Below are positions 1-12,275 of a DNA stretch of 64,000 nucleotides, in pieces. The stretch comes from Burhinus oedicnemus. Its lineage: Eukaryota; Chordata; Aves; Charadriiformes; Burhinidae. A model generated the notes under the pieces. The model was not told where the DNA came from. It worked only from the letters and a program-made list of their open reading frames with translations, and ran no database searches. The stretch spans positions 3,218 to 67,217 of the forward strand of contig VFFE01007079.1 in the NCBI GenBank assembly GCA_008921705.1, given 5' to 3'. The first letter of the stretch is position 1, and each line of letters opens with the position of its first letter. The translations under genes were made by a program, and so were the position numbers.

Positions 1-40
1 CTCCTCTCCTCTCCTCTCCTCTCCTCTCCTCTCCTCTCCT
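1..40. repeat. (CTCCT)n microsatellite, truncated by window edge
   Basis: Eight perfect copies of a 5-bp unit, pure pyrimidine on this strand, start at base 1, so the array probably continues to the left. Unbroken units suggest a young, length-variable locus. The complementary strand is pure purine. Confidence 0.97.
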
Positions 41-626
41 CCCCCACCTTCCCTGGCTATGTTAGCTCCAGGAATGGTGACAACAGGACTTGTTAGGGAC
101 TCTGGTAGCTGTGGGAGAGCAATAATATTTTGCTGCAGAAAAAAAGAATCCATCTCAGAATAACCTCAGGTTACAAGTTAGCCCGGTGTTAGCCAGCTAG
201 AAACAGCTTTAATGCCTTTTTCCACACAGGATTGCTTCATGATTTCTCCTTGATAACATAAATCTTTCCATGGTTTACTTCCCCATCTCTGTATTAGTAT
301 CTGTTCAGGGGTGCTCTCTGGCTAAATATTTAATAAATGCTTCTTTTTATTGGAGCTTTGATAGTGCAATGATATGTACACATGTAAGTACTGGAAAGAC
401 GCCTTGTGATTGTGTTATCTGCAGCAGTTCACTGTCAGAGGACAGGATAGAACTTGCTAGTTTTCCAGGCCTAGTGCCTTAAAGGTTCAGAGGAGATGAA
501 TGGAGTTGTCTTGCTAAGCCCTGCTTTCTTTTTTCTTTCACTTACGGGCTGAAACTATGCCTTCTAAAGGAATAAAACTGTTCTTTCCATGGACTGTAAA
601 TACTCTTCATGCTTACTTTTGTGCAG
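41..626. other. Non-coding DNA left of the candidate terminal exon
   Basis: Unassigned AT-rich sequence. The 70-codon reading frame at 270-482 has neither CpG enrichment nor codon bias, so I do not treat it as a gene. No repeat family is recognised after the microsatellite. Confidence 0.5.
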
Positions 627-683
627 GACAGGTTTGATTTTGCTGAGGTCCGTGTGAGCAGTATGGAATATTGCTGGTTTTAA
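627..683 (+). other. Possible small exon or alternative terminal exon
   Basis: A good splice acceptor ('cttttgtgcag|G', AG at 625-626) is followed by 18 open codons beginning Asp-Arg-Phe-Asp-Phe-Ala-Glu-Val and a TAA at 681-683. A GT-GAGC donor-like site lies at 654, so a 27-nt microexon is also possible. It sits 105 bp before the stronger candidate at 789, but a 27-nt exon ending at 653 would not match the split-codon phase there without another exon between them. Function unknown. Confidence 0.2.
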
Positions 684-788
684 TGGATTTGTGCTCAAAT
701 CGTACTCATTTTAATTTGTTGGGCTTTTTTAAATGTTGTATCTGCTTACACATGTGCCTGAACAAGTCTTCGTTTTAAAACCACACAG

Positions 789-856
789 CCAACAACCTGC
801 ATATGCAGACTGTGCAGACTTCCATCAACGGCTTTGTGAAGGTCAATGGTGCATAA
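789..856 (+). CDS. Candidate 3' terminal coding exon, product unknown (partial)
   Basis: An acceptor-like 'aaaaccacacag' ends at 788. The sequence after it begins with the last two bases of a split codon, then 21 open codons (reading NNLHMQTVQTS, then INGFVKVNGA) and a TAA at 854-856. Fourteen of the 21 codons end in G or C, although the surrounding DNA is roughly two thirds A+T; this third-position bias is the main reason to suspect real coding sequence. Poly(A) signals AATAAA follow at 1248 and 1311, giving a plausible 400-480-nt 3' untranslated region. Weak points are the purine-containing stretch before the acceptor and the short length. I do not recognise the protein. The rest of the gene would lie to the left of this window or in undetected upstream exons. 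Confidence 0.45.
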
Positions 857-1330
857 TCTAAGGAATAACCATTAACACCATTCAATATAATGCCTTTAAG
901 ATGAAACTTCACCCCTGTTTATCATCCTTTATCTATTTATAGGTATTGAAGCCTGAAGTGGAGATTTTCCGGATTAATTTAGGCAAGGAAAGTAGGTGCA
1001 TGAATTTACATAGCTGAACAATACTCCAGTTCCAAACACTGTCAATAGATTAAATTAGCAAAACTCTTGTTGTGTTCCACTCTTTCATACACATCTGCAT
1101 TTTGGAGGTTGATTTATCTTTTTGATTTTAACTCTTATACTTCCTCAATCAAAATTGTCTACATTCTTAAATCATCTGCAGTGGGAGGCATCTTATTTCT
1201 CATGTACATCCAGTACAGGGATATGCCTCTAACAACTCAGATCAAGTAATAAAAGTTTTGTCAATTCTGACATCCTATTATGCACTAAACGTAGCAACTG
1301 AGGAACTGACAATAAAATGTTAACAGTCTT
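857..1330 (+). other. Possible 3' untranslated region with two poly(A) signals
   Basis: If the exon at 789-856 is real, this is its 3' UTR. AATAAA hexamers at 1248-1253 and 1311-1316 would place cleavage near 1270 or 1335. No repeat is recognised here. Confidence 0.3.
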
Positions 1331-4300
1331 CATCTCCCTCTTTATCTCTACCATCAATTGCTGCCGTATCTTCCTTCAGGAGTATTTTCTTACTTAAGAT
1401 CATCTCAAGTGTGCAAATATTTCCAAATATTTTAAACTATTAAGCCTTTAGGAAAGCAATCTGCAACATCATTGCAGAACACAGCTTCTTATGCTTTGAT
1501 GCTGACTTGGACACGGAGTGTTGTTTTCCAAGGACTATACTGTCTGTCTGCACTAGTCTTAGATTCCTGGGATTGAAGGTTGACGAAAGAGACAAGTGGT
1601 AGTGTGTACCTGCAAGAACTTTAATCTACAGCACCTGAGTAAAGGAATACCATATTCCATTTTTGGGACTGATTTACATAAGCAACATATGATCCAGAGG
1701 AATGTTCATTCCCAGAGTGTGTTTATTATTTTCAGTTTCAGGACTCTGTTCTGGAGTGCTGGTCATTCCTGAGCTGCAGGGCTAAAATACATTTAAATTA
1801 CATTTGAGTGTTATGTCAGCTAAAAACCTTTTTATTTAATATACTTTTTGGAGTTTCAGAGTAGATGAAAATGTCCATGTAAACACCACAGCTAAGGACT
1901 TTACTGCTTAAAATTGTTCTGCTGATACACATCAAAGAACATGAGGCTGTCCGTTACCTTCTTAGCACCAGAGATGCTGGAGATATTTAATTCTGTCACT
2001 GTTCATCTGAACACTTTCGGGAAGCCAGTTAATAAAAAGAATATGTCAAAATATAAGTCTTTCTCACAATCCACAGAGTGACATATTTTTTTAAAGTTAT
2101 ATCTGTGAGAATCAAACAGTTCAATAATTGTAATTCATTTAATGAATGACACTTCATTAATTCATGAATGAATTAATAGAAGCCCACCTTATACAGAGTC
2201 ATAAATTATTGCATAGGAAAAAATGTGACAAAAGCAGAGCTCCTTACCTTCTTCTTATGTAAATTTCAAAGTAAAGAAGCTGCACCAGTACTTGGTGAAA
2301 ATCTGTCTCTGTAGTATCCTCAGCCTTTAGTCCAGTAAGACTAAGGACTTCTTGCTATGGGCACATCAAGCTTATAAGCATAACTTGTACAATGAATCAT
2401 ACTGTGGTTCTGGGCAAATGTAAAGGGCAACTCTAGGATTACCTGTAGTACCATATCTACAAAATCACATGGATGTAGCCACCCAGTACCTAAGCTCCTT
2501 TCTTTTGAACTGTGCATCGGTCCTATGATTATTATGTCAGAACTGTTTCATCTAAACAGGCAGAGAAAGTGCTTGATTGGCTCTGCCCCATTTATCCGTT
2601 GGCTTCTCTGAAGTTCTGTGTCTTTGTACCTTCATACCAACAACGTGGTCAACATTTAAAATTTGAATATCATTTTACGGCTGCAGTTAAAATTTTAGGA
2701 ATGTCTTTTTACTTCATAGAGAATAAGCATTAATTTTAGCAAGGAGCTTTTTACTTTTTCAAATATAATATGCAAACTTTGCAATCCCTATTTTGCATAT
2801 TTAACTGATAAGAAAAGCTTAGATTTTAAATATGTCTAACAGCCTTAGCAGCCTGGTTGAAGATGGAAAATACAGTCAGAGGCAAAGTGAATGGAAATGG
2901 ACCAAGATTCAGTTAAATTCAGTTAGTTTTCACTAGAAAAGTTCCAATCCTGTTGTAATGGGGCAGTCAGAGAGTTAACTTGGATCATTTTCGAATCTGT
3001 AGCATTGCAAAATTCATGTTAGGAGAGAGTGACGAGCAAAGTGATATAACAAATAAGGATATCTTCTGTTGGCCAAGAGAAGCTTCGCATAGGCTGGTAG
3101 AAGACTCAGGGACACTAAGCATGATTAGAGTAAATTAAATAAGAAATTATGTGGATACATTTCATGCAGTTGCCGCAGCAAATGCAATTAAATTTTAAAT
3201 TTAAAATCTAAGTTTCACTGTTTTCAATGCCTAGATCTAATTGAAATGTAGGCTTCCTGAGTGATAGTCTTCCTTTGTTGATAAAGGGCATAGTAATATA
3301 TTAGCTTTAAATAATATTTTGTTCATTATTATTATTGCTATTATTCCAAAACTTACAAGATACCTAACAGTTATAGTGCCTGGGGTTATTCTTCCTATGT
3401 TGATAAAGAATATAGGTACGTAATTTTATTACATAAATATACATAATATTTATTATTTTATTGACAATGTCTTAAGGAAATGCAACTCTAACCGTATTGA
3501 CATTGCTAAAAACTAGGAGGTAGATGAGAGGGGAAGAGGAAGAACGGCGTTTAAAATGTAATTGAGAACGTAACTGTGGAGTATATACCTAAAAGGTGCC
3601 AATCAAAAGGGATTATTATCATTATTATTTTCTTATTGTGCTTGATTTTTTTATTGTTTGCTGTGTATTTAGGAGTCGGCAATTTCAAAGTACTTGATAC
3701 TCCTCAATATTTGCCTCAATTTTTATAATTTTTAAGGGCACTCATGGAAAATTTTTAACATATGTTTTGTGTTTGATTTAGCACAAAATTGGGATTTTGA
3801 ATTTTCTGTGAAATGGGAAAAAATCAGCCTGCAGAAACTGTCATTTAATATTATTTCCTATTTGCTAGTTTTGAATATTGATATTTGAACAATATGCAAA
3901 CATTGTGTGATGAAATACATTATTATGAAATATCATTTTACAAAATTAATCTGCAATCATAAGATCACTTATAAAATGCAAGTTGTTGCCTGGTCCTTGG
4001 AGAACTTTACCCAGGAGAACTGTTAAAAAACTATAACTCACAGAGCCTCATATCACTTCTGCTTTAACTTGTCACAGGTATTTAAACGTGTTTCATTATT
4101 GTAAAAAGCCAGCTGATTTTAATTAACTAGTAGCTAGGTTTCAGGAGTACAGTGGAGGAAAAAGTCTTTTGATAACCTTACTTTAAGAAGACTGATAAAT
4201 ATTTGACAGTAATCTTATTGAAATAATGTACTGACTGAACTTTTAGGTTTAATATCTGTATGTCTGCTAAAAAAGTCTTAAAGGAACATCTGACAGATGA

Positions 4301-4734
4301 ATATGCAAGATCAGGTATTACTAATTAGCCTTCAACAAAGTTTTGTGAGAGAAGCAGTTCACCTCAGTTTGTGTAGGAGAGACCTCCAATCAAGAGGCTG
4401 TAAGTGACTCCTAGTGGAAGAAGACATTCCTTGCTGAATATCAAATGGCAGTGCAATTCAGGTGCAGCGGATTATCTACTTTGCTTTTTTTTTTTTTTAA
4501 TTACCCCAAATCATATGAACAGAATCTAGACCTTAAAGGTTTTCCCTTGAACCAATGAGCCAAAAAGACTTATATTGTATATGCAGAGAGGGTCTCGGTA
4601 CCTATGTATAGTGCTTTTGCCTCTGTTGGATGTAGTTCCCTTAGAATTAGAGTCACTGTTTTAGCCTCTAAAGCTGCATCCTACAGACAGGACGTGTAGC
4701 AGAGCTAAACCAGCTCAGACCTGTTTTCTCGCAG
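1331..4734. other. AT-rich non-coding interval
   Basis: No gene or known repeat is seen. The stretch holds an AT-rich inverted repeat at 2156-2177 and imperfect TTA/ATT runs around 3305-3350 and 3430-3460. The reading frame at 2512-2733 (73 codons) shows no coding bias. Confidence 0.5.
2156..2177. repeat. Perfect AT-rich inverted repeat (10-bp arms, 2-nt loop)
   Basis: The left arm 'attaattcat' (2156-2165) and right arm 'atgaattaat' (2168-2177) are exact reverse complements around 'ga'. It could extrude as a small cruciform or be a homeodomain-type ATTA site pair. No function can be read from sequence alone. Confidence 0.85.
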
Positions 4735-4795
4735 GTTGAAGACAGTAATGTGTGCGTACCCTCATTGTCCTCAGACCACAGAGTTCTCTTACTTG
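4735..4795 (+). other. Candidate internal exon with strong splice sites (61 nt)
   Basis: The acceptor 'cctgttttctcgcag|G' (AG 4733-4734) has a long pyrimidine tract and the donor 'ACTTG|gtgagt' (GT 4796-4797) matches consensus. Frame 1 is fully open (20 codons, beginning VEDSNVCVPSL) and frame 2 is also open (beginning LKTVMCAYPHC), so coding phase cannot be fixed. At 61 nt, including it would shift the frame, which fits an alternative exon or a lncRNA exon as well as a constitutive one. Product unknown. Confidence 0.35.
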
Positions 4796-7700
4796 GTGAG
4801 TAAAATGTAAATGAGTTAGACGATATTATTTGATGTGTTTTGACACTGCGTGTTTAAGGCATCATATGATGATTGATAACTTAGGTAGCACAAGTCAGTA
4901 TTTTTAAAGTAGACTTCTAGCCTTACGTTTTGCAGCTGTATTACACTACAGAAGTTTTCTAACCTATCTTTAGTAGTCTTTTAGTATGGTACGCAGGAGC
5001 TAGTTCTTCAGTTAAATTTAACATGTGAACAAGAGGAAATACGTGCAAAAAAAAAAAAAGGAACTTCTTGTGGATGCGTGGTTTGTAAAGTCTTAAATGC
5101 ACGACATGAAAAACCTTCAAAAAAGTCTCTTTACTTGAGCTTAGGTGTTGTTTCTTAGTTTGAAGCATCTGCTCTGAAATGAATTAGCTGCAAAAGAGGC
5201 TGAGATATAATCAGTCCTATGCATAGCTTATCTGCATTAAAAAAAATTACCTTAGTAATCTAATGTAGAGTTACTTAAACTTCTCCTTAGCATCCTACTT
5301 TTGCTTCAGATTCTACAATTATGGTCCAAATCCATTTTGGACAAAAAGAACCATAAAATTGAGGAATACATGTTTTGAGATACGGCAAACACATCATGAT
5401 TTATCTAAACACTCAGCATTCCTGTATTTATTATGACCCTTAAAGATATTTTTTGAATGATGGAATTTTATGAAGCTTTGGCAAGTGCTAAAATGTCATT
5501 GTGATAGGTGGCCAGTTCTGCCTTTCACCTTTTCGTCTGTTGTCAGCTTGTGATTGCACCTTCTTCCAGTTCTTAGCACCAAACTTGCTCTTCAGTTTCA
5601 GTAGCATAAACACTACCAAAGGCAAATGGAAGACAAAAGAAATGTACAAAAATATTTGAGTAGTACTTCTGTGAAACTACTATAAAAAGCAGGTCTTGGA
5701 GATTCTTTTATAGGGGGGAAAAAAAGAAAAAAAAAAAAAAGCAACCCACAAATGTGGAAATCTCTTAGGTTAAGTATACCCCTTAGCCTTGTAATTGATA
5801 CGTGCTTTAAATCAAGACAAGGTCTATCGGCTTATTTTAGGAAAAGGAAAGGGATGAGGATCTTTAAAGTGTAGGATTTCATAGCTTAGTACAAAGAGTT
5901 GGAGAATGCTATGAAGCAGACTGAATTACTGAAGCATATAATAGGCAAGAAATCTCTGATAGGAGACAATTACTTAAAACCTAGGAAGCAGATAGTACCA
6001 CGAAAGAGCTATTTTTCCTAATATTTTTTTCAATCAAAGCTATTGTAATTGCTGTTGTATAAAGAATGGTTCCTATTAAATGGTGTTTCTAATGTTTCTT
6101 GGTTATTAATCACACAGCATCATTGCTAGATAGTCTAAAGATCATTTTCAGAATGTATACTCCTCCATAATCTGCTCTGGCATTTTCAAACCATTAAAAC
6201 TATTTAACTGCTTGAGGGCTATCTGGCCCCCTATGGAGGTAGATTCTTTGTCACTAGAATCTTTTTTGATTCTAATTTGTTCTCTAACTGGTGTTTGTGA
6301 CTTAAATGTGCCTTTGTCTCTGAAACTAGTATATTGTGTGTTTAGCTAATTTGCAAGAACCAAAGAGAAAGCAAGTACTGAAGAAAAGATAATAGCTCCC
6401 ATCTTGCTCTTAAAGGTCCCTTTCTCTTGATGGTAAACTGGCATATTTTTGCACACTTACCTAGTTTTGCGATTGTCTGTTCTTCTCTTTCAGTCCATGG
6501 CTAGACAGCTTTTCATCTATCAAATTACTGTTGAGAAACAATATTAATAAGAAAAAAAAAATGGAGATTTCTTTTTTTACTTCTTTTGGCAAGACACTGG
6601 AACAAGTACTGAAAAAAGCATTGTCCTCTTCCACAAAGAAATGGAAGAATAGTTGATCTTGCTGACTTGCAACAGATTAAGGACCAAGGCACCTAAGGTG
6701 GTTAACAGAAACTTCAGAAAAGGCTTGTAAGGAATATATTCCTTTAGCTTTGAAATGAAGGAGGAGGAGAAAAAGGAAAAGGCCATAACTGTAGCAACAT
6801 ATTGGAAAATATAAAGTATTTATACTGGGAAAGAAGCATAGAGACACAAAAGTCGGTACAAAACTTCTTGTGTTCTCCAAACATCCTTAGTTGCTTTTTG
6901 TTTTCACTAAGCACTTTCTGTTGATGAAATTTCAATATCTAAGTCAAATCTCATTTCTGTCAAAAGCAGATAATATAATTGACTCAGAAAAGAGCCAGAA
7001 GGCAAGTGTCATGTCAATGTAAAACCTTAATTGTAGGAAATTGATGATTTGGAATTGAATAATTTTTTTTTTTTTCTGTTCATCTTATTCTCCTTCAAAT
7101 GATCATTGCAAATGTTCCTGGCTAAAATTATAAATGAATTGTTCTCAGGAACATTTCACGTTCTAATTCTTCTAACTTATTTTGTGAGTAAAAGTATGCT
7201 TGTGACTTGCTGGGAACCGAAAACCTCATTTCCATTATTAAATGAAATGAACTAAATCTATTTGAATTGTAAAGGATTTACTGTGTTTATTTTGAAAGGG
7301 CCACATTTTAGCATATTAAAATGTTAATAACTCGCATGAACAAAAATAATCAAATTAACCTTTACTTTACAAATGTCAAAGGGTTTTCCAAGGGTTCAGC
7401 TTGCGAGAATGATTTGGACAGGATTTCAAAACACCGCTTATCCAAATTATGAAAAGAAGTTATTGAACAGAACTTTAGTCAATTTCTGATGTCACTTATT
7501 GAAATCTAGTATCAATGTATCAAATTTTAAGAAATTTGGACATAAAAGAAAGGGAAAATACACCAGCTGTTCAGATAGTGTAATCTCTGTAGCTTGATTA
7601 AGGTGAATGGAATGATGGTGATTTATGCCAGCTTTCAATGTGACAATATTCCATCTAACTGCCCCTAGAATAAACTCTCCCCTGACCTTCTCTTAAATCC

Positions 7701-10215
7701 ATTTGTCCTCCAGGTTGGTTGTATCTGGCTTATAACTTTGCAGAGAAGTACATAGCCAAAACATAATATTTATGTAAGGATTTTTGTGGTAATGAGATTC
7801 CTGTTTAGGTGGTAGCACTAGTTTTCAGGCCAAGTTGAATACGCATACCTCTTAAAGGGAAATTAACATCTCTGGAGCTTAAATTATTTTTCCTCATTGT
7901 TTTTTATTCTCTAGCTGAGCTCCCCCTTTCTGAGGTGGTTGGCAGTGGCACAAACGTACATATTTCTAAGGGTGGAGGGGGATGTCGTATCTTTTTTATG
8001 AAAGTAGGAATCTCAAAGATGAGATTTGTAGAGCAAGCTTGAATAAAGATTTTTATTTTTTTCTTTTTTTTCCCCTCACAACAGTGCTCATGGGGAGAGC
8101 TGTAATTTTTTTGTGGTGATTGAGGATATTACTAGGATATTACTTTACGAAGTCTGATCTAGAATTGTGCCAGCACAGGCTTTTACCTCATTGGCTGTCT
8201 TCTGGTCCCCAAACCCTGAAAGCTTTCTAAGATCACACTTCCTAGATGGAAGTCAATAGAAGTGAAGGTGGTGCTTTGTTAACTTCTCCTTTTTGTTCTT
8301 TTAAGGTTTAGAATAATAGAATTGAGTGCTTTTTTCATCAGATGTACTCTGAAAGGTATTCAGAACTTGGTTTTCAAGTCAATATATCAAGCAAGAAACC
8401 CTCTACTCCATATACCTGGTACTGAAATACCCCACATAGTTTGCCAAAAAAATCTAGACAGAAGTTTCTATTAGGCTTTGAAACTAGTGAATAAGGGCAA
8501 ACTCATTTTGCTAGTTCTTCAGAAAGTTTTTATAACATCTTTTAGATGGTTCAAGTGTGAGTTCAACATGTACTTCAAACATTGGAGAACTCATTCCATT
8601 GAAAAATGATAATGTAAAACTTATCCTGAAGAACTGACTGGGAGTATTAGGGTCAATAGGTATCTTCTATTAATCTACTGAAGATTATGCTCTTAAAAAG
8701 GAAAGTGTGAACTTTGCTAAAATTCATGTACCAATAGCCTAAAAAAGTAATGTCATGCCTGCCATACAAAACTTTGGGAATAAAACAGCAACAATAAAAG
8801 CAGTATCAACAGCAAATAAAGATGTTTATCAGTTTTGAACTGTTCATTACAGTAGGAAACATTTATCTAATTTACCTGCTATCTAAATACAGGAGAACAC
8901 TCAGCTGAAGAAGAATTCCAGTTGAAAAAGTAGGGAAGTTCTAGGAGCAATACTGGCTGCCTGTAGTGTATTACACACACAGTTGCAATTGGAGGAAGTA
9001 AGATCTCAATGTTCTGGGATATTTTTAAGGATGTTTTTTGGAAAAAATATATAGGTATGCTATGATGTTATTTTTTGCAGTACTAGTTAAGTAACAGCCA
9101 TGGGTGCTGTAAATGCTAGCATGAATAAGTTAATCTGTCTTTTCAGGAGGTATTGGTGTAGAAAAAAAAATATATTTTTTTACTAGACCTTACAATAGGA
9201 AATTATCTGCCTGATGTGGCAATAAAGTGAGACATTGTGATAAATCCTAAGCTTGATTTTACTTGAATGTCTTCGATGAAAAGTAGAAGCTCATGATTTA
9301 TTCTGAAGAAATAAAGTCATTTTTCCAGACTGACTTGTTTAACCTACTGCAAAATCATTAAGGTAATAACTTATTCCTTGTACTTGAGAAGGTGTGTTGC
9401 TGGGTGGTGTTTGCATGTACTCAGTAGGGGTTGCAGTGCACAATTATCCTGCAGTCTGGCACTCTGTTGGCAGCAACAAGAAGCTACCCTGCCCCTGCAG
9501 GAGATTTTCATCTACAGGGACAGAACGAATCTTGACAAACAGATTCCAGCAGCCAATGGAAGCCTCTCTGCTGGATCCTCTCTGAGGGAGGAATAAGGTG
9601 CATTCTAGGGTGGGAGTACTTGTGTGATTATTAGTCTCATGCCCAGTGACTCTTTGGTCTTACAGGTTCACTAATGTAGATGAGGGAAAACTCCTATACT
9701 GCCTTCATGGGTGCTATGAACCAAAGGAGTCAGTCAATCACAAAGTTGTCATGGGGTTGTTGTCTACTCTTCCCTTGGACAGTTCAGCACTCTGTATTCT
9801 TTCCTACACATTTTGTTGAGTACCTTAAAAAGAGTACTGTTTGGGGAGATGGTGATCATAACAAATATTTCCTATTTCTATTATTTACTAATCATATTAG
9901 TAGTCAAAGATGTTTATGAAGGGAGCTTTCACCACTCTTTGTTACCTACTAGATAGGGTTACAAAGCATTTAGTTCCAGGAGCTCAAATTCATACTTTCA
10001 AACACCAAGATGTAAAAAGAGTGATCGTGAGATCCCAAATACCAACACATTCATGACGTGGTTCTACATGTTTACTACAGGGAATACTGTTACTTATGTA
10101 TGTACCTACCTACCTTGTACGAGAAGTTAGGTAAAATGTTAGGTAGTTTTGCCTGCTCAAGGTGGAACATAGATATCTGTGAGGCCAGAAATGTGTGTTT
10201 AGCTTTACTTAATCA

Positions 10216-10218
<3 letters not shown>
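4796..10218. other. AT-rich non-coding interval
   Basis: No known interspersed repeat is recognised in about 5.4 kb. Short A-runs occur near 5047 and 5735. Overlapping minus-strand reading frames at 6577-6935 are AT-rich noise. The only exon-like object is on the minus strand at 6461-6527. Confidence 0.5.
6461..6527 (-). other. Candidate minus-strand exon with strong splice sites (67 nt)
   Basis: Read on the minus strand, the acceptor is 'tattgtttctcaacag' preceded by a T-rich tract, and the donor is 'CAAAACTAG|gtaagtgtg', a near-perfect match to consensus. One frame is open for 21 codons with a hydrophilic composition (beginning NLIDEKLSSHG) and stops in the last codon of the exon (TAG just before GT). 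A stop at the very end suggests a non-coding or UTR exon, or a chance frame. A plus-strand acceptor-like 'tctctttcag' lies inside the same bases, so orientation is not certain. Confidence 0.25.
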
Positions 10219-10276
<58 letters not shown>

Positions 10277-10308
10277 ACAAAACCAAAAAACCAACCAAAA
10301 CAAAAACT
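10219..10308 (+). repeat. Poly(A) tract of 57 A followed by A/C-rich tail
   Basis: An uninterrupted run of 57 A (10219-10275) continues into a CAAAA/CCAAAA-like tail. No poly(A) signal or recognisable retrocopy precedes it, so a processed-gene tail is not demonstrated. Runs this long are length-unstable and prone to sequencing error. Confidence 0.95.
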
Positions 10309-12125
10309 CAGGAATGATTAAGAGCCTTTGTCTTTTATTTTACTTTCCATTTTAGTAGTTACCAGTGTTCAGTGTCCAAAAAGAACATCAATTTTATATC
10401 TGATGAATTTAAATCATTATTGTGATTGCAATTTTCTGCCACTTCTGTACTGTCATGTTTCATAACAGTCATAGATTGGGGGAAGCGTTTCAGGTTCAAT
10501 AATGGAAGAAAATATACTATATTTGTCCTGTACTCAAGACTATGAGAGTGAGGAGAAATTAACAGTTTCTTTTGCTGGTTGTTGGAAACAGAAGTGTGAA
10601 TGGTTATTTTAAATTTGATTGGAAGTTTCTAAAAGAAGTTCATTCTTAATAGAGGAAAGGACTGTTCAGGTGGTACTTGGGTAAACTATAACACTCACAA
10701 TATGCTTTTCCAGGACAGATCCTGTGCTAATATGAATCCAGACATATTATCATTCTCTTTCTTAGCATACTTTATATTCCAGTATAAGTACCACTATGTC
10801 CTCACGTTGCTTCAGGCTGTTTCACAAAGTCTACAATTCTGTATTTCTGACAAAAGATTCTTATCAAATGTGACTTGAAGAGACCTCATGTTATGTGCAT
10901 AGCTACGCATTTCAAGTCATATATCCTCTTTTCCATTATGTTTTTGGTTTTAGTTGGTTTTGATGTTAGTGTGTCTGTTTCCACTGCCCTCCCTCCCAAC
11001 TGCTTTCTAAAATACCAGAGATACAGTATGTTCTGCCAAATGGTGTGGGTTCCTTTTAAATGTTTTATTTTTAATTTTTTTTAAATTTATCTTTAAATTA
11101 TCACTTATGTGGTAATAGTCACCACAGATGCATTTACTGGGCAGATTCTAGGAACTTTTAACTCCATATTTGTACTTTCTCTGTGATTGTAACTTGTTGA
11201 ATAACCCCTGCTGTTGCAGCAAAAGCAAGCTGTATGCCGCTAAAGGGTTTCAGTCTAGGAACTTCCTTATCCCTTGCAAGTGCCAAAAGCCTCCAAATCT
11301 GAAAGCTAAAACTTAAGAGACAGGACAAATGAAGCCATGGAATTCTGAACTTGACATACCCTTGATTTACTGCCAAAAATAAAACCATGTTCCCTGACAA
11401 CTTGGCATCAGTCTGGCTAGAAAGTCATTAGGCTTCTTCCCAACACCAGCTTCACTCCCACCAAGCTTTCATTTAGTTCCACTGACATCCAGGGAATTAC
11501 TTCTGATCCAAAATAGATTATCATAAATAGGCAGTAAGAAAAGAAATTGAATTAAATACCATGTAGGGTTTGGGGTTTTTTTTGGGAGGGAGAGTGAGAG
11601 AATACCACACATCAAATTTAGCAACATCATCAATTCTAACTCCTTATATCTCTTGTAGAGCTTTAGGACAGTAACTGGGGAAACCTGATATCCTAAATTC
11701 AGGTCAAGTGTTTGGTACCCAAATGTGTTAGGTTTTGTGTTTTGGGGTTGTTTGTTTTCAAACTGCCTGAGGATGATCTGGAGTATTTTCTTATTAATAT
11801 TTAGCACAGTAGCATGAAAGCACTGTATCTTCAACTACTGGCATATATTTATCTACCAATGGCTACAATAAAATCAAAAGCAAGGGGAGTACAAAGAAGC
11901 AATGAAATAAAACAAAACACTGCTTAACTGTGCTGGGGATTATCGTTCTTGGATTCCTTCCCAACTAGATTCCAGGTGTACAAGTAACTTCAGCAGACAG
12001 TTTGCATTTGCATAAGTTACAAATCTAGGATAACTGGAATGTACCACAGGCAGGCTGACATCACTTTGCTCAATTATCTAGTCTCTAACTGGTTGGGGTT
12101 TGGTGTTCAGTCATTGCTTTCTGCA
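10309..12125. other. Non-coding interval
   Basis: No repeat family is recognised. A 121-codon minus-strand frame at 11469-11834 is the longest here but has no CpGs, no codon bias and no recognisable motif, so it is treated as chance. Confidence 0.45.
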
Positions 12126-12130
12126 ATGCA

Positions 12131-12275
12131 TGGTCAGCGTAAAGGATGACTCCGCGTCGAAAAGACAACAGAAGAGTGAAAGACAATACCGACTACAACC
12201 AGGTTTACTTTCTTATGCCTAATTCTAGTTTAACATACTTAAGGTTTACACTAGCAATATAAAGTACATAAGGAA
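12131..12275 (-). other. CpG-dense patch: probable ERV LTR 3' end (R-U5) or, alternatively, an exon
   Basis: Five CpGs fall within about 55 bp (12138-12191) in otherwise CpG-poor DNA. Read on the minus strand the order is LTR-like: an A/T-rich TATA-like box near 12265, then 'aaagtaaacctgg' resembling a poly(A) signal, then a T-rich U5-like stretch ending in CA at 12131. I infer a degraded class II ERV LTR, but could not find a matching target duplication or the U3 end. The alternative is a plus-strand exon: an ATG at 12130 opens 30 codons (MVSVKDDSASKRQQKSERQY and ten more) to TAA at 12220, with an AG at 12136-12137 and a weak GT at 12203. Neither reading is secure. Confidence 0.35.

Noticed and set aside
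10058..10321. 87-codon frame rich in lysine
   Set aside because: It is produced by translating the 57-base poly(A) run.
11469..11834. 121-codon minus-strand frame
   Set aside because: No CpGs, no codon bias, no motif; a frame of this length is expected by chance in AT-rich DNA of this size.
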